Part shown: positions 9,439-17,520 of the stretch, in pieces
Position numbering within the stretch: the first letter of the stretch is position 1
Layout: every line of letters starts with the position of its first letter
Source: Nocardiopsis prasina DSM 43845
Lineage (GTDB): Bacteria; Actinomycetota; Actinomycetes; Streptosporangiales; Streptosporangiaceae
Direction of reading: 5' to 3'
DNA length: 39,816 bases
Assembly (NCBI RefSeq): GCF_000341265.1
Contig: NZ_ANAE01000159.1
Coordinates: forward strand, 1-39,816
Notes under the pieces: generated by a model
What the model was told of the DNA's origin: nothing
Database searches by the model: none
Seen by the model: the letters and a program-made list of their open reading frames with translations, nothing else
Program-made: the position numbers and the translations under genes

Positions 9439-10286
9439 CAGCGACCACCCCCCGTCATGCCCCACCGCTCAACGGTGTTCCGCTCCAGGGGGGCGAGCAG
9501 GAGTCGGTCCATCAACAGCCACAGGACACCGATGATCACCATCGAGGCGATGATGACGTCGGTGGAGAACGAGGTCTGGGCCAGGAACAGCGCGTAGCCC
9601 AGACCGGCGCTGGTCGCGATGATCTCCGCCGCGACCAGGCCCCGCCAGCCGTAGCCGAGGCCGATCCGCAGGCCGCTGACCACGCTCGGCAGCGCTCCGG
9701 GGAGGAGGACCTCCCAGAACAGCCGCCAGGGACCGGCGCCCAGCGAACGCGCCGACCTCAGCAGCTCACCGGGGATGCTGCGCACGCCCAGCATGGTGTT
9801 GTAGGCCAGCGCGAAGAACATCGCGTTCCACACGATGAAGATGACGGCGCCGTCGCCGTACCCCAGCCACAGGGTCGCCACGGGGATCCAGGCGATCCCG
9901 GCGAGTGCGACGGAGAACCGCAGCAGCGGCGTGAAGAAGGCGGAGAGGACACGGCTGGCGCCGAGCGCGATCCCGAACGGGATGGCGGTGACGATCGCGA
10001 TGACCGCGCCGACCAGGACCCGGTACAGGCTGGCACTCAGGTGCCGGACCAGCTCGCCGCTGACCGCCATGGACCGCAGGGCCTCGGCCACATCGGTGAC
10101 CTGGGGGAAAACCCGTTTGGGCACCCCGGTCACGGCCACCGCGGCCGCCCAGGCTCCGACCAGGGCGACCAGCGGCAGCACGAACCAGAGGAAACCGGCG
10201 GCCCGGTCTCCGGTACGGCCGCGGCGTGGGGCGGCCGTACCGGATCGCGCGGTGCGTCCGGAACCGCGCGTCGGGCCGTGCGTCAT
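9438..10286 (-). CDS. NitT/TauT-type ABC transporter permease (first)
   Basis: A 282-residue permease with an Arg-rich cytosolic N-terminus and about six TM segments. The EAA loop reads ELLRSARSLGAGPWRLFWEV and continues into LLPGALPSVVSGLRIGLGYG, nearly the same as in the next gene, so the two arose by duplication. The ATG at 10286 overlaps the TGA of the binding-protein gene (ATGA), and AGGAGG is 10 nt upstream; a GTG at 10295 would be only 1 nt from that site and is less likely. It imports the ligand captured by the lipoprotein gene upstream. Confidence 0.9.
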   Translation of the reverse strand: MTHGPTRGSGRTARSGTAAPRRGRTGDRAAGFLWFVLPLVALVGAWAAAVAVTGVPKRVFPQVTDVAEALRSMAVSGELVRHLSASLYRVLVGAVIAIVTAIPFGIALGASRVLSAFFTPLLRFSVALAGIAWIPVATLWLGYGDGAVIFIVWNAMFFALAYNTMLGVRSIPGELLRSARSLGAGPWRLFWEVLLPGALPSVVSGLRIGLGYGWRGLVAAEIIATSAGLGYALFLAQTSFSTDVIIASMVIIGVLWLLMDRLLLAPLERNTVERWGMTGGGR

Positions 10287-11416
10287 ACGGCGCACGCCTC
10301 CTGGTCGACCTCACGGATGAAGGTGTGGTCGGACTCGATCTCGGCCGTGTTGGGGACCTCGGGGAGATCGTCGAACAGCTCCGGGTTGTTCTTCTCGACG
10401 GAGAGGATCGGACCCGGAACGAACAGGTCGTTGATGTCGGTCTCGTACTCCAGCTGGCCCTGCTCCTCAAGCAGGACCGCGACGGTGTCCAGCGCCAGGT
10501 AGTTGCAGGCGGAGAAGCGGCCGTCCAGCTGGGCGATGTTGTACTCCATGGCGGCCTGGGCGACCTCCGGCTCGGTGCCGGTCAGCCAGCGCGCCGCGGA
10601 GTCGGCGGCGTCGTCGGGGTTCTGACGGATCCACTGGTCGGTGGCGGCGCGGGCGGTGAGGAAGGCCTCGACCAGCTCGCCGTTCTCCTCCAGGTACTCC
10701 GGCGTGGTGACGATGTAGCCGATGAAGGGGATGTACCCGCCGCCGCGCAGGATCTCCTCGGAGCCCTCGACCTGGTCCGTGATGGTGATCGGCCACGGGT
10801 CCCAGATGACGGCGGCGTCGATGCCGCCGGTCTCCAGGGCGACCGGCATGTCCGGCGGCGCGGTGTTGACCATCTCGACGTCGTCCGGGTCGATGCGCAG
10901 GTCCTTGAGCAGGCCCAGCAGGTACAGGTGGTTGATGGAGCCGAAGGTGGTGCCGATCTTGGCGTCCTCCAGCGTGGAGAGGTCATCCGGGTCGATGCCG
11001 GAGTCCTCGGCGGCGACGATGGCCGCCGTCTCGTCGACGCTGCGCTGGACGGCCGAACCGGTGTAGTTGCCGACCAGGGCCAGGTCGACTCCCTCGCCGG
11101 CGGCGGCCAGGGCCGGGACGCCGACCTGGATGATGTCGACCTCACCAGCCTCCAGCGCGTTGATCGCGTCGACGCCCGTGGGGAACGGGTCGGCCAGGGT
11201 CACGTCCAGACCGTGGTCCTCGAAGTAGCCGACCTCGGTGCCGACGGGCAGGCCGATCTGGTCGATCGCGGACACGTATCCGGCGTTGAGGGAGCCGCTG
11301 ACGGAGCCGCTGGCTCCCTCCACGTCCTCGTCGACGGTGGAACCGCCACTGCACGCCGTGGCGAGCAGGACTGCGGAGCAGACAAGGGAAAGGGGAGTGA
11401 GCGGAAATCGCTGCAT
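10283..11416 (-). CDS. NMT1/THI5-like substrate-binding lipoprotein
   Basis: A 377-residue periplasmic-type binding protein of the NitT/TauT class. The signal peptide is followed by a near-consensus lipobox ending at Cys22 (LLATACSGG), so it should be lipid-anchored outside the membrane. LNAGYVSAIDQIGLPVG, then GVDAINALEAGEVDI, and AAVIWDPWP are typical segments of family members that bind sulfonates, nitrate, thiamine precursors or aromatic acids. The ATG at 11416 has GGAAG 7 nt upstream. It is the first gene of the operon 11416-6068. The ligand is unknown; the adjacent aryl-ketone-type cupin makes an aromatic or hydroxy-ketone ligand a fair guess. Confidence 0.88.
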   Translation of the reverse strand: MQRFPLTPLSLVCSAVLLATACSGGSTVDEDVEGASGSVSGSLNAGYVSAIDQIGLPVGTEVGYFEDHGLDVTLADPFPTGVDAINALEAGEVDIIQVGVPALAAAGEGVDLALVGNYTGSAVQRSVDETAAIVAAEDSGIDPDDLSTLEDAKIGTTFGSINHLYLLGLLKDLRIDPDDVEMVNTAPPDMPVALETGGIDAAVIWDPWPITITDQVEGSEEILRGGGYIPFIGYIVTTPEYLEENGELVEAFLTARAATDQWIRQNPDDAADSAARWLTGTEPEVAQAAMEYNIAQLDGRFSACNYLALDTVAVLLEEQGQLEYETDINDLFVPGPILSVEKNNPELFDDLPEVPNTAEIESDHTFIREVDQEACAV

Positions 11417-11642
11417 GAGGGTTCTTCCGGTGACAGGGTGTGCGCCCTCACACGAACGCTTGCACGTGCCGTTCCCGCTGGTAGGAGACGCACCTGGGAC
11501 CCGCCCGCGCGGCGGTGAGGGAATGGGGCTGGAGGGCGTGCGAAGCTCCGGAGGACGAGGAGTCGTCCGGAACTTTCATGCTTTCGCTTGCAGACCGTAC
11601 CTGGATTTGCCCCTGGTCGTGAAGTTCCATTCGCTTATACCC
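11417..11642 (-). promoter_or_regulatory. Leader/promoter region of the transporter operon
   Basis: This 226-nt gap separates the LysR stop from the binding-protein ATG on the same strand. It is more AT-rich at its upstream end (11570-11665) than the surrounding DNA, as expected for a promoter. No convincing -35/-10 pair stands out. The gap argues that the transporter operon has its own promoter under LysR control. Confidence 0.4.
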
Positions 11643-11662
11643 TTATTCGGAAAGCGAATAAG
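11642..11662. promoter_or_regulatory. Palindrome CTTATTCG-N5-CGAATAAG, candidate LysR operator
   Basis: Perfect 8-bp arms at 11642-11649 and 11655-11662 with 5 nt between. It contains a T-N11-A core, the classical LysR-type box, and covers the last codons and TAA stop of the LysR gene, about 225 bp upstream of the operon it probably controls. It is strikingly AT-rich for this genome. It could instead be a weak terminator for the LysR gene, but it lacks GC pairs and a T-tract. Confidence 0.5.
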
Positions 11663-12641
11663 CCCAGGTCCCGACTCCCTGCTCCTCGCTCCGCGGTGCG
11701 TTCTGTGTCCTTGTCGGCAGCGTTCCCGCAGGTCGGGGCGCTTCGGTTACAGCCTGGAGAATTCTGCGCGCCGCCGGGGTGAGGGCCCGGGTGGAGTCCC
11801 AGCAGACGGCCACGCGGCGCCGAGGAGCACCCTCCAGGGGGCGCACGCGGACCCCCTTGGTGTCGGCGCTCCAGGCGGCCAGCCAGTTGGTGACCCCCAC
11901 GCCGATCCCGTGCGCGACCAGCGACACGAGGGTCTGGGGCTGGTTGGTGGCCTGGACCGGGCTGATGGTCAGCCCGTGCTCCTGGAAGACCCGGAAGGAC
12001 TCGAACTCCGCCGTCTCGGGGGCGTCGAGGCGACCTATCACCACGATGGGGTGTTCGGCCACGACGGCCATGGGGACGGGGTCGGGGACGTCGGAGAGCG
12101 GATGGTCCTCCGCGTGCACGACGACCAGCGGTTCGGCCCACAGGGGCCTGCTGACCACAGAGGCCGAAGTGGGCTCGGGGGTCATGGGCCTGAGGTAGAG
12201 GTCGATGCCGCCCGCCGCGAGGGCATCGTCCAGTTCGAGGGTGGCGTGTTCGGTGAGCACCACCTTGATGTCCGGGTCGCTGACCGCGAGGGACTGGAGG
12301 AGTGCGGGCACGAAGGCCGCGCTCGCGCTGGGGTAGGAGCCCAGGGACACGATGCCCCGCGTACCGCCGCGCCAGGGCGCCATGGCGGACTCGGCCCGTT
12401 CCAGGGCGCGCAGGACGTTGCGTGCCTGCACCGCCAGGGCACCGCCCGCCTCGGTCAGCTGGACGGGGCGCTTCTTGCGGTCGAAGAGCGGCTGGCCGAT
12501 CTCCCGTTCGAGCGCGGCGACGTGTTGGCTCACTCGCGGCTGCGACCTGCGGGTCGACTCCGCGGCGGACACGAAGCTGCCGGTCTCGACCACCGCCAGG
12601 AACGAGACGAACCACTCCAGGCGAATGTCCGTGTCCAGCAT
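11643..12641 (-). CDS. LysR-family transcriptional regulator
   Basis: A 332-residue LTTR. Residues 10-70 hold the winged HTH (FVSFLAVVETGSFVSAA, then RVSQHVAALEREIGQPLFDR), followed by the linker helix and a periplasmic-binding-like effector domain with GIVSLGSYPSASAAFVPALL and HGIGVGVTNWLAAW. The C-terminal 25 residues form an unconserved tail. The ATG at 12641 has GGAG 11 nt upstream. It lies directly upstream of, and on the same strand as, the transporter/SDR/cupin operon, so it probably activates that operon in response to the imported compound. The inverted repeat over its stop codon is a likely site. Confidence 0.9.
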   Translation of the reverse strand: MLDTDIRLEWFVSFLAVVETGSFVSAAESTRRSQPRVSQHVAALEREIGQPLFDRKKRPVQLTEAGGALAVQARNVLRALERAESAMAPWRGGTRGIVSLGSYPSASAAFVPALLQSLAVSDPDIKVVLTEHATLELDDALAAGGIDLYLRPMTPEPTSASVVSRPLWAEPLVVVHAEDHPLSDVPDPVPMAVVAEHPIVVIGRLDAPETAEFESFRVFQEHGLTISPVQATNQPQTLVSLVAHGIGVGVTNWLAAWSADTKGVRVRPLEGAPRRRVAVCWDSTRALTPAARRILQAVTEAPRPAGTLPTRTQNAPRSEEQGVGTWAYSLSE

Positions 12642-12936
12642 GTCGAGGAGTGCTCCGGTTGCCTAGGGGATGAAGGGGGGCTCACGATACCTCCCCAAAT
12701 GGGAAATCAGACTCTAAATCGGTCCTCGATCGCTCCGGCACCAGCAGCAACTCCCTTTTCAGACTATTAACGATACTGATTCTGACATTCCAGAAACCGG
12801 ACACCGAGGCCTGATCGTCCCACCCTCCACCGGCCCGGCGGGGAGGGCCTCCCCGGGGCGCCGGACTTGCTAGGTTTCCCTGTGTCCCCCGCCGGAGCCC
12901 CCTCCAGCCCGGCGCACCCCGAACCGAAAGCCACCC
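12642..12936. promoter_or_regulatory. Divergent promoter region, LysR gene and lipoprotein gene
   Basis: This 295-nt gap has an unusually AT-rich core at 12700-12790. That core holds an inverted pair TCAGA (12759-12763) and TCTGA (12781-12785) 17 nt apart, which could be a regulator site for autocontrol of the LysR gene. A TAGGTT hexamer at 12871-12876 is a possible -10 for the lipoprotein gene on the plus strand. No gene is seen in it. Assignments are weak. Confidence 0.35.
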
Positions 12937-13620
12937 ATGCGCCTGATCCCGTCATCACCCCTCTCGTGCCTGGGCACGGCCGTCGCCGCAGTCGTGATCG
13001 GCGGTGTCGTCCTCGTCGGCTGCGACGTGGTCGACCTCGACCTGGACCTGAGCATGTCGTCAGGCGGCTCGGACTCCCCCGAGGAGGAGGCGAGCGCCAG
13101 TCCCAGCCCCGAGGAAGAGCCGGAGGAAGAGGAGGCGTCCGCCTACGGTCTCCCCGAGTCCTGCGAGGCGGCCGGCGCCGCGCAGATCGTCGGGGACCTC
13201 GCGCCGGGCCAGGTGCTGACCGAGGAGAGCGGGGAGATCGAGGGGATCGAGAACGCCGAACAGCTCTCCTGCACGTTCAGCGACGGGAGCACCGAGCCCG
13301 GAACGCCGTCGTTCACCCTCGTGTTCACCTCGGGTGCCGACCCCAGCGCCAATCCGGACGTCGTCCAGGTCCCTGGCGCGGAGGCGGAGATGAACTGGGA
13401 GGTGGACGTCGACGTGGACGTGGACACCTACCACACGGAGGACTCCGACGACCTCGGCGCGGACCTGGAGTACGTCGGCACGGTGGACGGCTCCAGCCGC
13501 CACCTGTACCTCCAGCTGCCCGGCGACTTCCACGTGACCGCGATCGCCTACTTCGAGGACGTCGAACGCGGCGACCTGGAGCGCGTGGTCTTCCAGGCCG
13601 CGGGCCAGATCCGCAACTGA
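12937..13620 (+). CDS. Putative lipoprotein with acidic linker
   Basis: A 227-residue secreted lipoprotein: N-terminal signal peptide and lipobox LVGC with Cys29. A Glu/Ser/Pro-rich linker (about residues 40-70) leads to a domain of about 150 residues with three more Cys (PESCEAAGAAQ, then LSCTFSDGS). This layout resembles DUF3558-like actinobacterial lipoproteins, but I cannot confirm the family. An alternating VDVDVDVD stretch sits near residue 160. The ATG at 12937 lacks a strong ribosome site. It is a monocistron, closed by the terminator at 13633. Confidence 0.65.
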   Translation: MRLIPSSPLSCLGTAVAAVVIGGVVLVGCDVVDLDLDLSMSSGGSDSPEEEASASPSPEEEPEEEEASAYGLPESCEAAGAAQIVGDLAPGQVLTEESGEIEGIENAEQLSCTFSDGSTEPGTPSFTLVFTSGADPSANPDVVQVPGAEAEMNWEVDVDVDVDTYHTEDSDDLGADLEYVGTVDGSSRHLYLQLPGDFHVTAIAYFEDVERGDLERVVFQAAGQIRN

Positions 13621-13632
13621 CCGAGCCGCTGA

Positions 13633-13661
13633 GGGGGCCGCCGACGACGTCGGCGGCCCCC
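13633..13661 (+). terminator. Terminator after the lipoprotein gene
   Basis: Perfect 13-bp inverted repeat, arms 13633-13645 and 13649-13661, with a 3-nt loop, 12 nt after the stop at 13620. Its core GGCCGCCGAC is shared with the terminator at 14834-14868. Confidence 0.85.
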
Positions 13662-13928
13662 TTCGCGTTCTCCCTGGCCTCCACCGGCGCCCTCCGCCCG
13701 GGGGCGGCCGAGGGGGTCGCACGGGCAAAAGCACCGTCCGCGGACGTACCCACCGCCGCGGCCAACCGGAATCCGTATGACCTCCCCGACGCGCTCACGG
13801 GTTCCTTGCCACCACCGCCACCTGCTGGGATTCTTCCCGCAACACCGCAGCGAGCCTGGCCTCGCACGTCGTGGCCCGATCCCCCTCCGCCCTGTCACGC
13901 GGCCCCGCGCCGCCCGGAAGGAACCCTC

Positions 13929-14810
13929 GTGACCGACGTACACACCACACCGAATCTCGCCCGCCTGTCCGGCACCTTCGCCCTCGGCGGGAACCTCCCC
14001 GTGCACCGCCTCGGATTCGGCGCGATGCAACTGGCGGGCCCCGGGGCCTGGGGAGAGCCCCAGGACCGCGACGAGGCGCTGGCCGTACTGCGACGCGCGG
14101 TCGAGCTGGGCGTCACCCTCATCGACACCGCCGACTCCTACGGCCCCGAGGTCAACGAACGGCTGATCCGCGAGGCCCTGCACCCCTATCCCGAGGACCT
14201 CCTCGTGACCACCAAGGTGGGCATGGTGCACTCGGGCCCCGGGCAGTGGGAGGCCAACGGGACGCCCTCGCACCTCAAGCGGCAGGTGGAGTCGAGCCTG
14301 CGCAACCTGGGCCTGGAGCGCATCGGCCTGCTCCAGCTCCACTGGATCGACCCCGAGGTGCCGCTGTCCGAGCAGCTGGGCGCGCTCGTGGAACTGCGCG
14401 AGGAGGGCAAGATCCACCACATCGGGCTGACCGGGGTGACGAGGGAGCAGCTCCGGACCGCCCGCAGGACCACACCCATCGCCTCGGTGCAGAACGAGTA
14501 CAACCCCGGCCAGCGCAGGTCCGAGGACGTGCTGGAGCGGTGTGAGCAGGAGGGGATCGCGTTCCTGCCCTGGGCGCCGATCGCACGCGGGGAACTGGCG
14601 CGTCCGGACTCCCCGCTGGCGCCCATGGCGGCCGAGAGCGGCGTGACCCCGGCCCAGCTGGCACTGGCCTGGCTGCTGCGCCGGTCGCCGGTGATGCTGC
14701 CGATCCCGGGCACCTCCCGGGTCGAGCACCTTGAGGAGAACATGGCGGCCGCCTCGGTGAGCCTCTCCGAGGCGGAGAGCGAGCACATCAGGAGGCTCCT
14801 CGCCGTCTGA
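13929..14810 (+). CDS. Aldo/keto reductase
   Basis: A 293-residue AKR. The catalytic tetrad is visible: Asp and Tyr in DTADSYG, Lys in VTTKVG, and His in LLQLHWID. NEYNP and IPGTSRVEHLEEN form the NADP(H)-binding end of the TIM barrel. It reduces aldehydes or ketones to alcohols; the closest layout is the actinobacterial single-gene AKR of the YghZ/YeaE type. The GTG at 13929 has GGAAGG 7 nt upstream; upstream in-frame codons do not look coding. It is a single-gene unit with terminators on both sides. Confidence 0.9.
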   Translation: MTDVHTTPNLARLSGTFALGGNLPVHRLGFGAMQLAGPGAWGEPQDRDEALAVLRRAVELGVTLIDTADSYGPEVNERLIREALHPYPEDLLVTTKVGMVHSGPGQWEANGTPSHLKRQVESSLRNLGLERIGLLQLHWIDPEVPLSEQLGALVELREEGKIHHIGLTGVTREQLRTARRTTPIASVQNEYNPGQRRSEDVLERCEQEGIAFLPWAPIARGELARPDSPLAPMAAESGVTPAQLALAWLLRRSPVMLPIPGTSRVEHLEENMAAASVSLSEAESEHIRRLLAV

Positions 14811-14833
14811 CCACGCACGGGGGTCGAACACGA

Positions 14834-14868
14834 CGAGGGGCCGCCGACGGTGCGTCGGCGGCCCCTCG
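14834..14868. terminator. Bidirectional terminator between AKR and OmpA-domain genes
   Basis: Perfect 15-bp inverted repeat, arms 14834-14848 and 14854-14868, 5-nt loop. It lies between the stops of two convergent genes (14810 and 14880). The inner GGGGCCGCCGAC is the same as in the hairpin at 13633. Confidence 0.85.
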
Positions 14869-14879
14869 CGGGTCCCGGG

Positions 14880-16472
14880 TCAGTAGTCGACCGGGATCTC
14901 CTCGAACTCACCGAACGGGCCGGCCCGCAGGGTCAGTTCCTTCACGTCCACGGGAGGAGCGGGGAAGACCGCGACCAGCTCGTGGGTGTTGCCGGGCTGG
15001 ATCATGTGGACCTCCTCGGCGAAGCTGCTGTAGCGGCCGTCGCCGAAGTCCATCTGGGCCACGTAGCGGACCAGGCCGTTGTCCGGCTCGAAGAGCTGGA
15101 AGCCGCCGAGGGTGCCCTTGTTGAACTGCTCGGGGCCACCCGCGACCGTCTCGGAACCCCCGAGCTCGGGGGTGAGCGGCTGGTCAGTGGTGTTGGTCAT
15201 CGCCACGGTACCGATGACGTACGCGCCGTCACGGCGGAGCGGGTGGATCTCCAGGCGGATACCGCCCTCCTCCCCCTCGGCGACGACGGAGCCCGGGTCG
15301 TCGCTGTACGGCGCGGGCCAGGTGACGTTGCGCTGGGCCACACCCAGGCCGTCGTCGTCGTACTCCTCGTCCTCGGTGGCCTCCACGGTGGGGTTGAAGA
15401 CGTAGGAGAACTCGACACGGCGGTTGCGGGCGCGGGCCTCCTCGTCGTCGGGACCGCCCTCGCGGGCGATGGGCTCGCGCTTGCCCCGGCCCTCGACCTC
15501 CAGCTTGTAGTCGGTGCCGAGCTCCTCCGCGAGGAGGTCGCGCACGGTCTCGGCGCGCTCCACGGACAGGTTGTCGTTGTAGGAGTCGTCACCGATGCCG
15601 TCGGTGTGGCCGATGACCGTGATGGTGGGGTCGTCGGGGTCCACGTTGTTGGCCAGCGTGGTCGCGGCCCGCCGCACGACGTCGGCGGCGGTCTCGGTCA
15701 GGTCCGAGCGGTCGAACTCGAACATCACGTCCGAGTGGAGGGAGATGATCTCCCGGTCGCCGTCACGGGTGGTGGAGGCGATCTCGGAGTCCACGAAGCT
15801 CTGCACCCAACCCTCGTCGGCCACCGCGTCCTCGTCGGGACGCCGGTTGGCGAAGGTCAGGTTCTCACCGCGTCCGGGCGGGTCGTCGAGGCTGAGGTGG
15901 TCCGGCCCGTTGGGGTTCTCGGGGTCCGCCCTCTCCTCGTCCACGTCCTGGATGGTGATGCCGGTCATCGCACCGAGGCCGCTGCCGACGAAGGTCACCT
16001 GGGAGACCTCGTCGGGGATGCGGGGGAAGTACCGGGTGTACTCGTTGGTGACCCCGTCGTGCACGGGGTACAGGCCGTCCTCGTTCGGGCTCTCGGAGCC
16101 GTACTTGAGTCCCCCCTCGTCGAGGAACTGCCGGTACACGCGGCCGGTCAGGGGGTCGACCAGCGTGTGCGCCATGCTCAGGTTCCGGTTGGGCCCGGCG
16201 AAGTCGTCCAGGTAGGTGACCTCGTAGTGCATGACCGTGTAGTCGTCGGTGCGCTCCAGGCCGGTGATCGAGAAGCGCATCTCGGCGTCCTGTCCGGTGT
16301 CCTGGAAGATCCGGCCCTCTCGGACGTAGGGGAACTCCTCCCTCACCTCCGGCGGGCCCGACGCGTCGCCGAAGGTCTCTGACCACCAGTCGGACACGGG
16401 GGTACAGCCGCTGAGCAGGAGGCTGCCCGAGACCATGAGCGCGACCACGGTGAGGGGCGTCTTCCGCGCCAT
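14880..16472 (-). CDS. OmpA-domain lipoprotein
   Basis: A 530-residue exported lipoprotein with signal peptide and lipobox LSGC (Cys23). The first 220 residues are a unique domain. An OmpA/MotB peptidoglycan-binding domain follows at about 240-370: DVMFEFDRSDLTETA, TVIGHTDGIGDDSYN, LSVERAETVRDLL and ARNRRVEFSY. A C-terminal domain of about 150 residues then has a beta-rich look (TVAMTNTTDQPL, GGFQLFEPDNGLVRYV). It should tether the membrane to peptidoglycan; its partner is unknown. The ATG at 16472 has GGAG 9 nt upstream. A possible promoter lies at 16509-16536. Confidence 0.85.
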   Translation of the reverse strand: MARKTPLTVVALMVSGSLLLSGCTPVSDWWSETFGDASGPPEVREEFPYVREGRIFQDTGQDAEMRFSITGLERTDDYTVMHYEVTYLDDFAGPNRNLSMAHTLVDPLTGRVYRQFLDEGGLKYGSESPNEDGLYPVHDGVTNEYTRYFPRIPDEVSQVTFVGSGLGAMTGITIQDVDEERADPENPNGPDHLSLDDPPGRGENLTFANRRPDEDAVADEGWVQSFVDSEIASTTRDGDREIISLHSDVMFEFDRSDLTETAADVVRRAATTLANNVDPDDPTITVIGHTDGIGDDSYNDNLSVERAETVRDLLAEELGTDYKLEVEGRGKREPIAREGGPDDEEARARNRRVEFSYVFNPTVEATEDEEYDDDGLGVAQRNVTWPAPYSDDPGSVVAEGEEGGIRLEIHPLRRDGAYVIGTVAMTNTTDQPLTPELGGSETVAGGPEQFNKGTLGGFQLFEPDNGLVRYVAQMDFGDGRYSSFAEEVHMIQPGNTHELVAVFPAPPVDVKELTLRAGPFGEFEEIPVDY

Positions 16473-16508
16473 GTGGGGGAACTCCGATCGTTGAGGAGAC
16501 GTACGGGC

Positions 16509-16536
16509 AATATCCTCCTGCACTCGCGGGGTCGAA
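16509..16536 (-). promoter_or_regulatory. Candidate promoter of the OmpA-domain gene
   Basis: On the minus strand TTCGAC (16531-16536) and GATATT (16509-16514) are 16 nt apart, close to sigma-70-type spacing. The start of transcription would fall near 16500, about 28 nt before the ATG at 16472. Confidence 0.4.
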
Positions 16537-16744
16537 CCGACCACTGCGTCCCCGTAGGAGCACGGTCAACCTCCCTGGCCAGGGGTGACCCCTATGGGGG
16601 TTTCTTCGGTTATGGCGCGGGGGCGGCCGCTCCACCGGCACCGCGTTCGTGCTCGGGTGCAGTGAGTCGGGCGCCGCACTACAGCCCGCCGACACGTAGC
16701 GTCGTGCCTTGGTGACGGAGGGACATCACCCGAAGGAGAGACGC

Positions 16745-17374
16745 ATGCGCGGATCCACGCTGGCCGCGGTCACGACGGCCGTGGCTCTCGCCCTCGCTCT
16801 CGGAGCCTGTGGTTCCGGGGACGGGGACACCGATGGCGAGGGCGCCCAGGAGTCGGGGCAGGAGAGCCGACGAGAGGGTGCGGCCGGGGACGGGAGCACG
16901 GACGGCCCCTTCGGCCCCGGGTGCTCGGACTTCCCCTCGGAGGGTGGGGGCAGTCTCGACGCGATGGCAGGCCAGCCGTTCGCCACGGCGATCGCCGACA
17001 GTCCGGTGCTGGGCAACCTGGCAGACGCCCTGGAACGGGCCGGGCTCAGCGAGGAACTGGACAACGCCGAGGGCGTGACCGTGTTCGCCCCCGCCAACGA
17101 CGCCTTCGACATGTACCCGGACGGGGAGATGGACGACCTCCGGAAAGACTCCGGCAGGCTGGCGTACCTGCTCGGCTACCACGTGGTCGCGGGCGAGGTG
17201 GACAGCTCGGAACTGGACGGGGGCGTGTTCGACTCCCTCAACGGGGGCCAGGTGCGTGTCTCCGGCTCCAGGGCGGAGTACACCGTGGACGGCTACGCCA
17301 CCGTGGACTGCGCGGACGTGCGGACCGCCAACGCCACCGTGCACGTGGTGGACATGCTCCTCATACCGTCCTGA
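16745..17374 (+). CDS. FAS1 (fasciclin) domain lipoprotein
   Basis: A 209-residue lipoprotein. The signal peptide ends at lipobox LGAC (Cys22), an acidic Gly/Ser linker follows to about residue 55, and then one FAS1 domain of about 140 residues: the H1-like box VTVFAPANDAFDM, GYHVVAGEV, and the H2-like end NATVHVVDMLLIPS. It is related to mycobacterial MPT70/MPT83. The ATG at 16745 has AAGGAG 6 nt upstream. A close paralogue lies at 19322, with a molybdoprotein gene between and sigK downstream. Probable role: cell-surface adhesion or stress-related envelope protein under SigK. Confidence 0.88.
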   Translation: MRGSTLAAVTTAVALALALGACGSGDGDTDGEGAQESGQESRREGAAGDGSTDGPFGPGCSDFPSEGGGSLDAMAGQPFATAIADSPVLGNLADALERAGLSEELDNAEGVTVFAPANDAFDMYPDGEMDDLRKDSGRLAYLLGYHVVAGEVDSSELDGGVFDSLNGGQVRVSGSRAEYTVDGYATVDCADVRTANATVHVVDMLLIPS

Positions 17375-17520
17375 TCCGGGGCCGGAGAGCCCGGACGGCG
17401 CGGAACGGCTCGCCCCGGATGGCAGCTCCCCCGGCGTCGAGCGGAGGGGTGCGCCGGGGTCCCGGGGAGAATTCTCGGAAAACCTCCCCGTCGACCAATC
17501 CGGTTCCCTCCCGGCCCCGA

